A stretch of 64,000 nt of DNA from Epiperipatus broadwayi (GCA_028023455.1 JAQFVV010012497.1:868001-932000), one strand, 5' to 3'; shown: positions 1-13,780, counted from the stretch's first letter. Program-made: numbers and translations. Notes: a model not told the origin generated them from the sequence alone.

Positions 1-3000
1 GCTTTCTATCGTAAATGAATAATTATCATTGACTCATTTTGATTTTAAAGAATCAAGAAACACTAGTAGAATTGTAATTTTTTGTTTTTAAGCAAAAGTG
101 TTGTAGGCATTGGTATGATATAATGGGTTATTTCTAATGTAGAAAACATGAAATGGAATTTAGTATTAAACAGGGTTGTATATTTGCTCAATTTTTTTTT
201 TTGCTTTTATGTCAGTAATCTTTGAAACTTCATATATTGCTTTATGAGTGAGGCATCAATGTAGGTTTGAGGAGAGAATTTTTAATTGAACCAATTAAAA
301 GGTAAAATAAAAGTTTCATTGTCCTAATTTTCAGATTTATAGTATGATGATGATTGTGCTATTCTTACCTCTTCACAGAATTATCTATAAAACGTTATTA
401 ATGGTTTGAATACAAATTTCAAAAATTTGTTTAGTACTTCAATATTTTATGCTGCACAGATCACCATATTAGAAGATCAGCTATTCTATTATAGTGATAT
501 TAATGCAATTGAATGACTTGTGCACATATGGCATTTTATTGCCAGTTTTAATGTATGAAATTGAGATATAGATTCTCCTTCGATGGAATATAGAGTCACT
601 TAAAAATTTTTGTTTAAGAATACTCTATAATATTGTAAAATATGATGATTAGAAATAAGATCAATTAATATGGTTGCACAATTATATGACAACATCTTCA
701 TTGAATTGTGCATGTGGAACAGATGAAAAATAATAGATTTCCAAAAAAATATTTTATGAGAACTTGAACATAGTTTTTTGGGAGATGTAATATTGATTGC
801 TTTCATTGAAGGATATTGTTTTAAGATATCATTAGGCAATGTTTTAAAATCTTTGAAAAAGAAACTTCTGTTGCAGAAAAAATTAAAAGGCAGTATTGCA
901 AGATGTCCAAGAAACAGACTAGTATGTGCCAATATTATGGTTTATAAAATTTGCTTGTAGATTTATGCTTTGACAAAAAAATTTTAACAGTAAAATATAA
1001 ATCATATTTTTGCTTATGATAATTTTTTTTACATTTGTCTGGCAGCAAAAAGTAATTCTCTAAAAGTAAATTCAATTTCTGTTAACATTTTGTAATAATA
1101 ATATTTACTATAGATTTTCTACTTTCTTTATATGTATATGTTAAATTCTCTACTCAGAGATTATGGCATTAAAGTATTACAGCCAAGTTATAAGATTTAG
1201 TAATCAGTGATAGTTTGCCATTACTTGACACTCTTGATAGTAATTTTTTTACTTTTGTAAGTTGCATGTCAATTCCCTTCATTTTTATTAATTGGATCAA
1301 CAAACATTCTTAAGATCAGATGATCTAGTGACATAGCTCAATATAATTCTAAATAATCTTGATAGTTTTGAAAGTAATATATCATCATAATTTTAAATTT
1401 TTTTAAGAATCCCTTAACCTGCAGCCTTTTTGTTTTTAAGATTACAAAGAATTGTTTTAACTTTCTTTGCTTTAATGTAAATGAGGCAATAGAATGGAGA
1501 TATAATTAAATATATTCATTGAATTGTATTTATATTTTTGACTATTTTCATCATCTAGAATTAATTATTAAATGCCTTTAGAAAAATGTAAACTTAATAA
1601 AAATTTTCAAATATATTCAATTGTTACTAGTAGTGCACACAGATTCGTATATATCACAATGTTTCAAGTGCTATTATTTTTCTTTCATCTTTAGATATTG
1701 CTGGTTTAACCAATAACAGTATTAGCAGGTGAATTGAACTTGAAATTTTTAGTTGCATGAATATTTAACATGATGTTCTAATCAAGTAAGCTTGAATCTA
1801 AGAATCCCAGGTTCAATTCCCATGTTAGTACTGGTATTGTTTTGGCCAGCCATATCTCTCAAACATAATGTTATATACTAACATGCATGCTATTATTAAT
1901 AGATGAATATATTTGAATTTTCTAAATGCATTTAACTTTTGTTCCTAATTGGTTGAATTAATCCAACATATAAGTATAAGTAATATGCCATTATCACAAG
2001 CTTTCAGACAAATAGTATTTATTGAATTCTTGAATTAATATTGAAAATATGATCAAAATTCAACTATCTGCTCTTTATATCACTGTATAACATTGATATT
2101 GTTTTTTATATTTATAATTTATTTTCAGCAAATGATTGTATCACTTCTCTTAATTTTTTTTTAAAATTTTCATCATTCATTGAACCTTTACATTTCTTGC
2201 TTATAAAATTCTTATTTTTTTATTAGTCTTCCAAGTAGAGAATATTTTATGATTTTTTAAAATTAAGTCATTAATACAATTATTGCTAGAGATGCAGGAT
2301 TTATTTTCTTCATGAACTTAAAAACTGATTTTCCTGTATCCACAATACATTTCTAAAGAAAATTTCATACCTTAGTAGCATGATCTCTTTGTGAATTTTA
2401 ATTGGCAATTTATTATTTAGTGGTCTTAGTACAAGTTATTTTTAAAGAATTAGCATCAAATTTTCTATCAGTATGTTTGGAATAAAATCTAATACTATAA
2501 TTTTGGAATATAGTAATATATGATCTGTTCTATCTCTGTCTTTAAGCGCTTATAAATCCAGACTTTTGTAATATTTTTTATTCATAATTATAACATAAGC
2601 CATAGAATATTATTTAAATTGTGAATGTAAGCAAGTTTTTTATAATTATTTTTCTATCTAAATAAAATGTTTATATTAGTAAGTAATGTATGTGTTGTGC
2701 AAAAATTTAATAACAATAGACTATTTGAATTTACTACTTTTGGGTTATAGTTCACTGTTTCTATTAACATATATTAAAGTTTCCAAGAAGAAACATTTGA
2801 TCTTTTATTAGTATTAATATATTAACACTTCTGCAATGAGTAAAATCTTTATCTGAATTTTCTGAGTATAACATTGAAACATAAGCACTATTAAAATGAG
2901 TTTGGATGCTTTTTCAGAAAATATTTTTTGATGTTTTTTATCCTTGAAATTTCTAGATATATCAATGAATGAGACTATTGATATTAAATTAAATCTCATA

Positions 3001-5027
3001 ATTATTCCTTTATTGAATTAAGTTTCCTTTTTTGTAAGAGAAATTTCATTAAAAGTAGTTACAAGTGCATGACTTATATTCCGATCTTGAAAAATTAACA
3101 TCAGGCAAAGTATTGCATATTTTTTTAATTAGAAAAAAAAAGATAAATCTTATACTTGGCAATGTTATCATCATTGATATTACTACTTTTTTTTTTTTTT
3201 TTTGCTTAAATGAGCAATCTGCTAAGCACAGTGATCTAGTCAAATTTAGCACAAGTCATTTTTTTAAAATCTATTTGTGATTAGTAAGATAGATCATTAG
3301 CAATGTACAAACATTTTCCATTTCTATTCCAAGATTAGTTCCAAGTGACATTTTATTCATTGTTCTAGAAAGATCACAGGTAAGGATTCCTAATTTTCTA
3401 AACTTATTTCTAGTCCTTGTTTTTCAATATTGAGGACTTTCCTCATATATATTTGCATTAAAAATAAAATAAAAGATTGGATTCAGACAGATGATAATGG
3501 CAGTAAAAGCTTATTCAAAAAACATAAAGCACTTGAAGATAGTAATGCAAAGAAAAAAAGAGAGATGAATGAGAGAAAGAATACAGTAGAAATTACTCCT
3601 AGTATCTGACAATACCTAATCTTTGACAGCCTAACTGATATTATTGGTTGGACTTTGCTTATTGATTACTGGGTAAAGTGTTATTTCTTTCAGCTATTTA
3701 AATTCATTATCTGAACTTGTATTATTATACAAATAGGTAGAAGAAAGAATTTAAATACATTATATATTAATCCATTGCAATTTTATTTTATTAAAATTTT
3801 AGATTAGAACATTGGATTGTGATGAGTTATTGATCTGGCTGGATTTATACTAGATTTTGATTATGGATCATTTGCAAATAATAAATGAAGTATTTCAGAG
3901 CTTTAGGATTTTTTATGAGAAAGATTTATGTAAAGCTATTATTCATGGAATTTATAAGAATTTTACATTATCCATAATGTTACAAAAAAATTGCTGAAAA
4001 TAATTCTAGAAAGAAAAATTAATATACCACAATGACAAAAAATTTCATAAAAATTGTCTTCTGCTATTTACAAAAAATAAATAAATAAATAAAAACACAG
4101 CTTGGAAAATATCATATCTCAAAATAAATAATGAATAACATTTCATCTTTGATTTGCAGAGGATATTGTTAGTTTAAACAATTTCTGATGAAATGCAATA
4201 AGATTAACTTTTATCAAGTTTGAAAATAAGTTTCAATAAAATTTTAAAGTAATTAACAGATTTGTATTGCCTTAAAGTCAACAATGAATAATGACTGAAT
4301 TGAAGAATTATTTTCAATTAAGGCAGTTTAATATTATAATAAATAAAACAATAACACAATAAATAAATATAAGAATGCAAATGACAATTGTTATGCCCAT
4401 ATGTGTAAAATGAAAAGTTTGTAATAAATGTTTTCTGTTTTTAGTTATTGTTATGAAATTTGTAGTTTGAATTCAAAAACAAACAAAAGTTGCAAATATC
4501 ACAAAAAATTATGGAAATAAATATATTGAGAATATTAAAAAAAGATAAAAAAAGTTAAAATTGTCATTAGTGATGATAGTATAAAGAACAAAAAATTTAA
4601 AGGAAGATAGGATACGTTCTTTATAGTAAGTAGAAATGATAATAAATAGGAGCATGTATTTTTGATTGAATAAGAAAAATCTATGTGATAAAATTAAAGC
4701 TTTATGGTGCAAATTGGATACATTCACAGTGAACATTGCTGAGAAGTAATGGAGAATTAGAGATCTTTACTCTGCAGACTTCATGCCTGATCATAATATA
4801 TTCAATTTATCGGATTTATAAATATGTAATTTCTTCAAGTGATAAAACTTCATGCACCATCTACCAATTCTTTCTAAAACAATATCAACTGATGATAAAT
4901 CAATCTCAGCACAATATTATTTTTATGATTATAAGATGGTGGGGGGGGGGTTTCTGTTTTATTTTAAAAATAAAAATTATGATTGTATTAATTTTAACAT
5001 ACTTTTGATCATTTTTTTTTAATATAG
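1..5027 (+). other. TOP3A intron, 3' part
   Basis: AT-rich sequence with many homopolymer A and T runs. I see no coding exon with family similarity; the short open frames at 600-960, 2814-3280 and 4509-5008 have AT-driven composition and no recognisable motif. One possible SINE remnant lies near 1810. Confidence 0.6.
1765..1870 (+). repeat. Possible tRNA-derived SINE remnant
   Basis: Positions 1810-1820 read GGTTCAATTCC, a good match to the RNA polymerase III B box (GGTTCRANNCC), followed by CATGTTAGTACTGG as in many tRNA-derived SINE heads. I cannot find a clear A box at the usual distance upstream, and no second copy is in the window, so this may be chance. Confidence 0.3.
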
Positions 5028-5138
5028 GGCAAGGATAAACAGGTCTATGAATTTATTGTTCGGCACTTTCTCGCTTGCTGTTCTAAAGATGCAGAAGGGA
5101 AAGAAACAACAGTTGAAATTGATATAGCAGCAGAAAGA
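5028..5138 (+). CDS. TOP3A: TOP3A exon a (residues 1-37 of the visible part)
   Basis: The exon follows a T-rich tract ending in AATATAG and is followed by the donor GTATGT. It is 111 nt, begins and ends on codon boundaries, and encodes 37 residues with the motifs [13 protein letters not shown] and [11 protein letters not shown]. Human TOP3A has nearly the same residues in its central type IA topoisomerase domain. The preceding coding exon, expected to carry the HPPIHPT motif, was not found in bases 1-5027 and presumably lies upstream. Confidence 0.95.
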
Positions 5139-5555
5139 GTATGTCATAAGGATATATGTTTATTTTTATTGCTAATAATTTAATCAACTAACAAAGGAAA
5201 CATTTATAATTTTAATCCAAGTGTATTTTTTTATTATTTAGATAATAATAATGCATGTCCAATACAATTTGCTTATATTATTTTGATGAATAATAAATTA
5301 GATTAAATTAATACTATATATTTGGAAAAAAAATTGAAAAAGTATTAAATATATATTTTCTCCAATTATATGATATTAATATTGTCTTTATTACATTTCA
5401 ATGATAGGGTTATCAGAGTTATTTATAAATTATTATATCTTGATGGATGTGAAATTGTTTTTGAATTGAATCAGTACAAATAAATTTTTTTTTAATATTA
5501 TATATATTAAATATGTATTCTTATTATATTGTTCATTTTTTTTTTTTAATTTTAG

Positions 5556-5630
5556 TTCACTGCACAAGGCTTAATCATTTTAGCAAGAAATTATTTAGAT
5601 GTATATCCTTATGACAGATGGACTACTAAG
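5556..5630 (+). CDS. TOP3A: TOP3A exon b (residues 38-62)
   Basis: Acceptor TTTTAG, donor GTATTG, 75 nt, phase 0 at both ends. It encodes FTAQGLIILARNYLDVYPYD and five further residues. The ARNYLDVYPYD stretch is a TOP3A signature. The intron before it is only 417 nt. Confidence 0.95.
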
Positions 5631-8600
5631 GTATTGTATATTGCTTTAAATTTTATATAATTTTAGAAGATAGAATATATAATTTAACTAAGTTTATTTA
5701 TGGTTACATTCAATATCTACTGTGTTTTTAGATCATACACATTCAAATTATTATTTATGACAGTAAATTTAGATAAATACCAAAAGTCTTTACTAATATT
5801 TTGCTATAGAAATTTAAAACCAAGTTTACAGTCTTGAATTCATTATGCATTTCTGATCTAGAGAGTATGCAAAAAATATTTAGGTTGACCAACAATACTA
5901 ATTTATTTGATATCATTGCATTAAGTTTGAATTTTAAAGAGATTTATTATAAATCTATAAACTTTAATCTTCTTACTATGATTTTAAATTTTAGACAAGT
6001 ATAAGATTTATTAATAATTTGAGGAACAAATGCGATCATTATTAAAAATTTTATTTGATTGTCTTTCATATTTGTAATAATAATTAGATTTTCAGTTTTT
6101 TTTTTAGTATTTATCTTTTTTTAAAGAGTTTTGAAGATGTAGCAAAAGTGTTTTTTTTTTTTACTATTTTTGAATTAAAAAAAAACATTACTTTCATTGA
6201 TAATATGATAATCATTTTAATGGGATGAGTATATAAAATTAGAAAGACAAATCTGAATCAATTTTTTTTTCAAATGGTTTTTAGCCTAATAATTATACTT
6301 GATGAAATCTTGTTATTACTTCTTGGGTGTAACGTATTAGAATTTTGGGAATTAAACTTTAAATATTCTATTAAGAATAGGATTCTAACTGATAAGTTAC
6401 ATTATAAAATGAAGTTAATAGTGCCTCAAGTTACATTCTAAAATGAAGTTAATGGTGCCTCAAGTTATATTCTAAAATGAAGTTAATAGTGCCTCCTATT
6501 GTAATAAAAGAAGGCTATTAGAATATTAAGGGTCAGTGTGTGGATATTTTATTGCAAACCAGCATATATGGGACCCAAATTTTAAATTCACATATTTTTA
6601 TGAATTTGGAGACATTAGATCTTTGATGCATTTCTATTTAATGTAGTGATTTCTCATTACTTTCAAATAAAATAAATAATACCATTTTTATATACGTGCT
6701 CATTTTTACATTTTAAACATACATGCTTGTTAGAAAATATGAATTTATAAAGTGATTTTATGTTATATATATATATGAAGCTGAATATTAAATTGTGTTC
6801 TGTTGAACTTATTGTGAAACAAGATCTTAGATGATATACATAATTGCCAACTTCTAAATTGTAAGCCAGAATAATCAATTTCTGAGGAACCTATTTTTCA
6901 GTTTTTCACATCAAAATATATCATGAGAATAGGTTAGAATCTTATTCTATATAAGATATTATTTGCTTTATTTGAAAATGAGAAAGATGAAGCAAAATTA
7001 TTAAATTCATTTCTATTTATAGGCAGAAAGCATCTGTATAATTACATTTTGTATTGTAGGAATTATAATCATTTCCTTTTTTTTTTTTTGTAAACCTTAC
7101 TGTGAGATTATATATATTTATAGAAGGTATTATTTCGTTTTATATGAAGGAACTGTTGAAATTCACAATCTTTAATATGATATCTTTGTACATAAATAAT
7201 AAGTAGATACATAAATATGTTTTGCTGAGGTAAAAACTTAATTCCATTTTACATTTCAGCAATTGAAATGTATATGCATAAAACTATCAGAATATAATTT
7301 TTGATATATCAAGAAGTTGTAATTTATAAATATGAGAGATGATATAAAATGGCTTCTTATTTAATGAAGTCAGAAGTTTCTATGCATACGCTATATGCTA
7401 GAAATCCTGCTAGCCAAGTTAAATATTTTACAAACTACAATAACATTTACTTTTTATTATCCAGTTATTTTTCATCTCTGGTTTATTCCTCCCCATCAAT
7501 TCTATCCTATTTTAATGAAAGCTGTTTCAGTAGTTCCACTATACTGTCCTCATATTTCCTAATTTTGTTATAAAAACTTAAACAAAAAAAATTATTTAGC
7601 AAAGAGAAAAACATCCTAGTTTGTCTTAAGAGCTAGCCATTCTATTTTTAGAATCTCATAGAGCATTCTTAAATGAAATTTTTTTAATGCTTTTATATAA
7701 CATTGATTTGGGGATCCAGGTCTCATCTTTATACAATTATTTGTAAAAAATAACAGCTTTATGTATAATTATTTAGTTGCTGTAAATATATTGCTATGAT
7801 AAAATGACCTATATTTTAACTTGTTAAATGTAGTAGCAATAGATTTAAGTCTGTATTAAAAACCTTAATATTCAATCTGTTTTTCTGTTAATATATATAA
7901 TAAAGATTTTATTTCAATGTCCTTTCTAAAGGGTACATGTCTGCTTTAAGTATATATTTTAATTTTTTACAATATTGGAAAAATGTTAAGGACTGTATAT
8001 ATGTAATATAAAGAAAAAACACTATAATAGAATATATATTTTGAGAAACCTATTATATTTTCAACTTGTTAATGTCACACTTATGTTTTTAATACAACTT
8101 TTTACTATTAAATAATATTTAAAAATCTCATTATTTATTTATTTGAATGCTATTGGTTCTCTGATTTGTCAAGTGTTATTTAACAATAAAATACTGTTGT
8201 ATTGATGCTAATGTTTTGAAAGTATACTAGTTTTTAAAATTGACTATTATAATTTCTGTATTATGTACAATAATGGCAGAGGTTCATTTTATTAATACTG
8301 TATTTATATATATACACACACACGCATATAATTTCCTGGTTGCTTTTAATTGAAGACAATTTATGACCTAGCCAAACAGCCTTGTCCATGCTTCTGCCTT
8401 CAGCTAGTTTTAGATTTGTTATTAATTATTTGCACTTGATTCTATCTATATAATCTTGTCATGCCCTCCCCCCACCGGTTATTTTTTTTTTTTACATTAT
8501 CTATATGAGATTTTATTTTTCTCATTTAAATGTGTGTTTTGTTTATTTTGATATGTGAGCAATTATAAATTTCATAAAACTTTTTATTTTTCATTTTTAA

Positions 8601-8823
8601 GATTTCATATACAATTTTAAAATTCTCTTTTTAAAAATAATTATATTATTTTTTCTCATGATCCAGCTCTGCTTCATGTAACAAATTTGACTGTTCTATA
8701 AAATATTTATATAACTATTATATGTATATGTGTATATTTATATATATTCAAATATTTAATTGAAATGTCTTGGCATTATATGTTGTATAAAATTTCTTAT
8801 TATTTTATTTGTTATTTTTCTAG
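5631..8823 (+). other. TOP3A intron between exons b and c
   Basis: 3.2 kb of AT-rich sequence. Apart from the minisatellite at 6394-6495 I see no element ends or coding similarity. Confidence 0.6.
6394..6495 (+). repeat. 34-bp minisatellite, three units
   Basis: Three consecutive 34-bp units at 6394-6427, 6428-6461 and 6462-6495. Each starts AAGTTA and contains AAAATGAAGTTAAT and GTGCCTC; they differ at only a few positions. Confidence 0.95.
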
Positions 8824-8874
8824 ATTATTCCAACATTTAATATGAATGAAAAATTTCAGCCATCAGTTATTAAG
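8824..8874 (+). CDS. TOP3A: TOP3A exon c (residues 63-79)
   Basis: Acceptor TTTCTAG, donor GTGAAT, 51 nt, phase 0 at both ends. It encodes 17 residues including IIPTF and FQPSVI, matching the point in human TOP3A where FQPSTVEMVDGET occurs. The exon alone is too short to identify; its place between exons b and d and the reading frame make the call safe. Confidence 0.92.
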
Positions 8875-10195
8875 GTGAATTTATTTTTTTAATAATAAAA
8901 ATTATTTTTAACTAAATCACATGTATATATAAAAGGTTCATTATAAAAATTGAAGAAATTGTTTTCTTAATTTTATTTATATTCTATAAAACATGTTAAT
9001 AGAATCGATTTTTTATATTTAATAAATTTCTTCACATTTATGTAAATAGAATTTATATAATTTGATTGGCATTTATTTTATTAATAAAGCAAAATACATT
9101 TCAGAAAATATGTAATAGGCATTCAGTTAGAATTAGGTATATTTTTGGAAATATTTTTACTATATTTAGTAAATTGATGCTTTCCACAGTTTTTTTTTTC
9201 AATCATTATTTATAATTGTATAGATTCAAATTAACATTAATTTTTTTGCATTGAATATTTTAAACCTCTATTATAAATTAACTCACTCCCTTCTCCTTCT
9301 AATGGAACAATCATTTAGGATTCATGGCAATTACCGTAAGAGATATATATTATCTCTAATTCTTTTTAATAGCATATATAAAGAATATTGTAATTGTTGC
9401 ATTATTACATCTAAAACATTGAGTTGTCACTTTTGTTTATTCAATGTTTTAGATATTATAACGTGAGAATTATAATTTTATTGATATATGCTTATATAGA
9501 AGTTGACAATTAAGATTGCATCATATTAATTTTACTGTTAATTGTATTAATATTTTTTTTCTATTTGGTCAGTTTTATTATTATTAATCAGTGTAGAAAT
9601 AGCAATTTGTTAAAATTGCACATTACAGCCTTTTTAAATATGCTATAGTTTTATAAAAAAAATTATTAAATGTAATAATTTCTGTAGGTAATTTAGTACT
9701 TCATTTTTTACTTTGCCTGGCAATAAATTTAATGCTAAAATTTATGATTTTTTTTATAAAAAAATTGAATAATAGCTCTTTTTATGGTACTGTATTAAAA
9801 ATTTAGAATTAGCTGTCAACAAAATCTTTTTACAAAAAAAAAAAGTGTCTTTTATCAAAGTAACGCTCAGAACTTTATCTTCAATTATATATTAATTTTT
9901 TTCAATGAAGTGTTTATTTCTGAATTTATCTTTATATATATAATTAATGTACTTAACTTTTTCAGTATTAATAGTTTTTTTAATGTTGTTGTTTGTGGGC
10001 ATAGAAGTTATGTCTGTATATTTTGCAGATAAACAAATTTCACCATAATTAAACCTTATGCATATAATAAAATGTCATATCTTTTAAAAGCTGCCACATA
10101 TAAAGTTACTTTATATTAATAAATAATCAAATGCTGTATAGATTGATATCATTAATTTATTTTGAAACTGACAAACTTTTTTTTTTAATCTTTAG
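8875..10195 (+). other. TOP3A intron between exons c and d
   Basis: 1.3 kb of AT-rich sequence without recognisable genes or element ends. Confidence 0.6.
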
Positions 10196-10274
10196 ATGGT
10201 TGATGGAGAAACAACTCCTCCACCACTTTTGACAGAATCTGATTTGATTGCTTTAATGGAAAAACATGGGATAG
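10196..10274 (+). CDS. TOP3A: TOP3A exon d (residues 80-105, ends in phase 1)
   Basis: Acceptor AATCTTTAG, donor GTAAAT, 79 nt. It encodes MVDGETTPPPLLTESDLIAL followed by MEKHGIG, the last glycine being split by the next intron. This is the conserved type IA block near the DNA-binding groove; the IGTDAT string completed by the next exon corresponds to the IGRPST motif of bacterial topoisomerase I. A 21-kb intron follows. Confidence 0.95.
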
Positions 10275-10321
10275 GTAAATTTGTAAAATTAAACTTTTTC
10301 AAAATTTTATTTATTTATATA

Positions 10322-11420
10322 CACCTGGGTCTCGTTTTACGCGATAGATAGGTTCCTCAGAAAACACGCGCAAACGAAATCCGCAAAAATAGACGTAACT
10401 TACATTGAAGGGGGGGGGATGCGGTCTGTGATTTTTCAATATTCGCGTAAAAGCAAAGCACCAACGTAAAATTACTTTAAAATTCGCGCAAAAAAAAATA
10501 TAAGGAAATAAAATATGACTAATAAAAATTTTCAAATTTGGAAAAAATTTATACAAGACAAACTTTTTTTAACTATAATATTTAATTTTATTCATAATAA
10601 TATATTTTTATGCATAATTTACAGCTATTTGCTGAAAAACACATTCGTTTGCAAACAACTAGCGCCAACTTCACACTCATGTTGTAAAAGTGGTTTTCTA
10701 GTGATAACGTAATTAGTAATTAATCTTTGAGACAATGATTTTATTAATTGTTTATGAAACTAACAACTAAAAATTAAATTCTTATTTTTGTCTTTAATTT
10801 TCAATTCGGTTTAAAAATCAAATTTCACATTAATTTCAAGTCGCAGTAAGTAATTTTTAAATTGTTAATTACAATTAAAAATCAGATTTTAATTTTTAAT
10901 TGTCAAATTTAATTATGCCCTCTGCTATTACAGACCTTTTAAAAATAAACTTGTGGACACTAAATGATTAATAATTGATTACGTTTTTTTTTTTAAAAAG
11001 CAAAAACAGAATGTGATTTAAAATGCAAAATTAACACGTACAATGTTTGAACAAATTTACATTATAATCTTGTAAAATTTAGTGTATGTATACATAAAAT
11101 GTGGAAATTATGATTTTAATTTCATTATTGCATAAAATCTTACTATTATAAAGCACTGAAAATATTGAAATTACTAAGATGAAAGTCGAATTCCAATAAT
11201 GTGCTATTACTTTCAATATAACGTAAGTGCGCGAAATTTATTATTTAAAGTAATAGCGTATTATCAGAGCTCATACATCTGGGTCTCTTTTTACGCGGAC
11301 TTATTTAACATGATTTTGAAGTTACGCAACGCGGACTTATTTAACACACTTCCGGTGAAACACGAATCGCGTAACTTCAAAATCGTGTTAAATAAGTCCG
11401 CGTAAAAAGAGACCCAGGTG
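10322..11420. mobile_element. Tigger/pogo-like non-autonomous DNA transposon, copy 1
   Basis: The ends are inverted repeats: CACCTGGGTCTC followed by GTTTTACGCG on the left, and the same sequence with one change inverted on the right. Both ends abut TA (10320-10321 and 11421-11422), the target duplication of the Tc1/mariner/pogo group, and the CTC-TTTTACGCG look of the end recalls Tigger-family termini. A second copy lies at 40968-41902 with the same internal order. There is no transposase, so it is a MITE. This copy has an additional inverted duplication of its right end (see 11275-11421). Superfamily assignment is by end sequence and TA only. Confidence 0.8.
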
Positions 11421-11421
11421 T
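11275..11421. repeat. Foldback at the right end of the MITE (53-bp arms)
   Basis: Bases 11275-11327 are almost the exact reverse complement of 11369-11421, separated by 41 bases that contain a partial further repeat of the GCGGACTTATTTAACA segment. The sister copy at 40968-41902 has only the outer arm, so the inner arm is a rearrangement of this copy. Confidence 0.92.
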
Positions 11422-12402
11422 ATATCATTAATTTCCAACCATAATCAATTCATTGCAGGATAGTCTCTGAATTTAATTCATATTCTCTAATCTATAGCTT
11501 CTATTATTTCACAGATCTATACATCTCAAATGCAATCTTTTCATTTTTGACAATCTCCTAGAATTCAGTTTAGAAATTTAGTTAGTTATTGTCATTTTTT
11601 CTAGAAAAATATTCAGTCAAACTATTTTGTCTTTTATTTTTTAATGACACCACAGAATATCTTTGTTTTTTCTATATGTGGATGTTTCAATAAAAGGGAT
11701 TCACAAAGAAACAAAGCTGTTGTTATTCACATTTTTTTCTCATGAAATCTTATCTATTTGATATATATTTATAAATAAATAAAATAAGTTAAAAAAAAAA
11801 AAGTTAACATTTGCTTTGATATATATATATAAATATAATTAAATGAAACTATATTAAATCTACATGCACCTACTACAGGATATTTTTAAATACTACCAAT
11901 TGATGGAAAAGTCTATCAATTTTTTACATGGTGTGACTTGGACTCTGCCCTCATCAAGCATCTTTGAAATAATCATTTTATCAATATTGATCATAATAGT
12001 GATATTTAAACTTTAATAACATTGCTGTATTGTTGAATTATTAGTTTTTTCAAAAGTATCTGATCATGATAAAGTTTGAAATATATATTGTATAGAATAT
12101 TGTTTTTTTTTTATCACTTGGTATTATTTAGAAGTTTAAAAATCCTGCAGAATTAATATTGCTTTGGTTAATTATATACTCACAAATGCTAATAAGTGGA
12201 CTTAGTCTGTGTATATTAATATCTTTGTGTGTCAGGAATATTATACAAGATGAGAAAACAATGGAGATGACTCTTATTAACTCTAATAATGCTTACAAAT
12301 AGTCAGTTTTCATGTTCTAAAATGCATAGCATTTGGTGATCACATAATTTGTAGCAATAAAAACTGTGATTGTGCATCATATTAAATTTGCTTATGCTAG
12401 AT

Positions 12403-13780
12403 CAGCAATCTGCAAACTATGGCTCACAAGCTCTTTGATCCTAATCTCATGGCTTTTTTAATCAGCCAAAACTCTCCATACAGTAGTGCCATCTCAGTGC
12501 AAGCCAGAGTAATCGATGGATGCAAAAAAGGTTTGTGCATAAAATCCCTATCTAGTGCCTACTCATCCAATATCCCCAGACTAGTTTCCAGCTTGTGGCT
12601 TTCATCACTGGGGAGCCTTAGATCTGAGAGCCCTGCACCTAGATCTTAGAATCTAATGCAACCCTCCAGCAGTCACCATTTATCTCCACTTAACTATAAA
12701 ATTTAGGAGTCTAAAATTGAAAACATAATAATATTTTCAATCCAAGCTCATTAGCTTATATAGTATATAGGTATGAACTCAATTCAGTATCCATACATTT
12801 TGTTGTCTTTGGTTTTTTAATAACCATAGCCACCACTATCCTTTTAGGCAGGATTGGTATTAAACCACTCAGTGCAAAGCCAGAATAATCAATGGATGCA
12901 AGAAGGTTTGCTCATAAAATGCCTATCTAGTGCCTACTCATCCAATATCCCCAGACTAGTTTCCAGCTTGTGGCAGGAGGGTTGTATTAGATCTTAAGAT
13001 CTAGGTGCCGGTCTCTCAGATCCAAGGCTTCTCACTGATGAAAGCCACAAGCTAGAAATTAGTCTGGGGACACTGGATGAGTATGCACTAGAAAGGGATT
13101 TTATGTACAAATCCTTTTGCATCTTTGATTACTCTGGCTTACACTGAGTGGCACTACTATATGAAGAGTTTTGCCTGTTTTAACAGTTTGAGCAAGCATA
13201 AGAAATGGTGATCATGTGATGTTTAATGGTTTGATACCAATCCTGCTTTTTTAATCATGGACAAACATAAACACAGTTTTTATTTCCTCTTGTAAATAAA
13301 TATTTTGATGACTCTTGGAGAGAAAAAATGTGCATTTCAATCTTGTTTCTTAATTCAGCCTTATATATGTAAAGTAGTAATTATTGTATATATTATCATC
13401 TACATTTATAAACCTATTAAAATCTTGAATAATTGGCTTTATTGTCTTGATGAATATTTAAATGTTAGAAATTTGTGAATAAAAATCAAACTGTGAAAGT
13501 AATTTCTTTTCTTTTGTTAGGGTGTATACAGATTCTATTACATTCTAGTACTAAAATAAATGTTCAAATATATCCTCAGCCATTCAGAAATTCATATTTT
13601 TCATTTCTTTCTTTATGGCACTTTAATGGGGGGGGGGGGATCACTTCTTTCCTTGCGGCTCTCTAATGAGAGGGGGAGAGTTGCCTTTTTTCATTGAGCA
13701 TGGGGAGGGGTCACTTCTTTCCTTGTGTTTCTTTAATTGGGAGTGGTAAATACTCTTGTTAAAAAGTTTGCCGATCCCTG
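12403..13780. mobile_element. hAT-type non-autonomous element with nested foldback
   Basis: The left end CAGCAATCTGCAAACTATGG and the right end, whose inverse reads CAGGGATCGGCAAACTTT, have the CAG...GCAAACT form of hAT termini. The flanks TGCTAGAT (12395-12402) and TACCAGAT (13781-13788) agree at six of eight bases, as an aged 8-bp hAT target duplication would. The right part holds G-rich stretches and GCGGCTCTCTAATGAGAG typical of hAT subterminal regions. No transposase is encoded. The centre is occupied by the foldback repeat at 12471-13180. Confidence 0.65.
12471..13180. repeat. Foldback family A, copy 1 (forward, forward, inverted)
   Basis: A segment containing ATACAGTAGTGCCA, AAGCCAGAGTAATC and CCTACTCATCCAATATCCCC occurs forward at 12471-12650, again forward in part at 12876-12975, and inverted at 13000-13175. 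The outer ends are inverted copies of one another, as in foldback elements. Related copies are at 33714-33960 and 45885-46245. Confidence 0.85.

Noticed and set aside
600-932. 110-residue open frame on the minus strand
   Set aside because: Composition is AT-driven (Phe, Ile, Asn, Lys), with no motif, splice context or repeat in the window.
4938-4951. G runs (also near 10400, 13626 and 41038) as G-quadruplexes
   Set aside because: Single runs of G without the four separate tracts required; simple homopolymer variation is enough.
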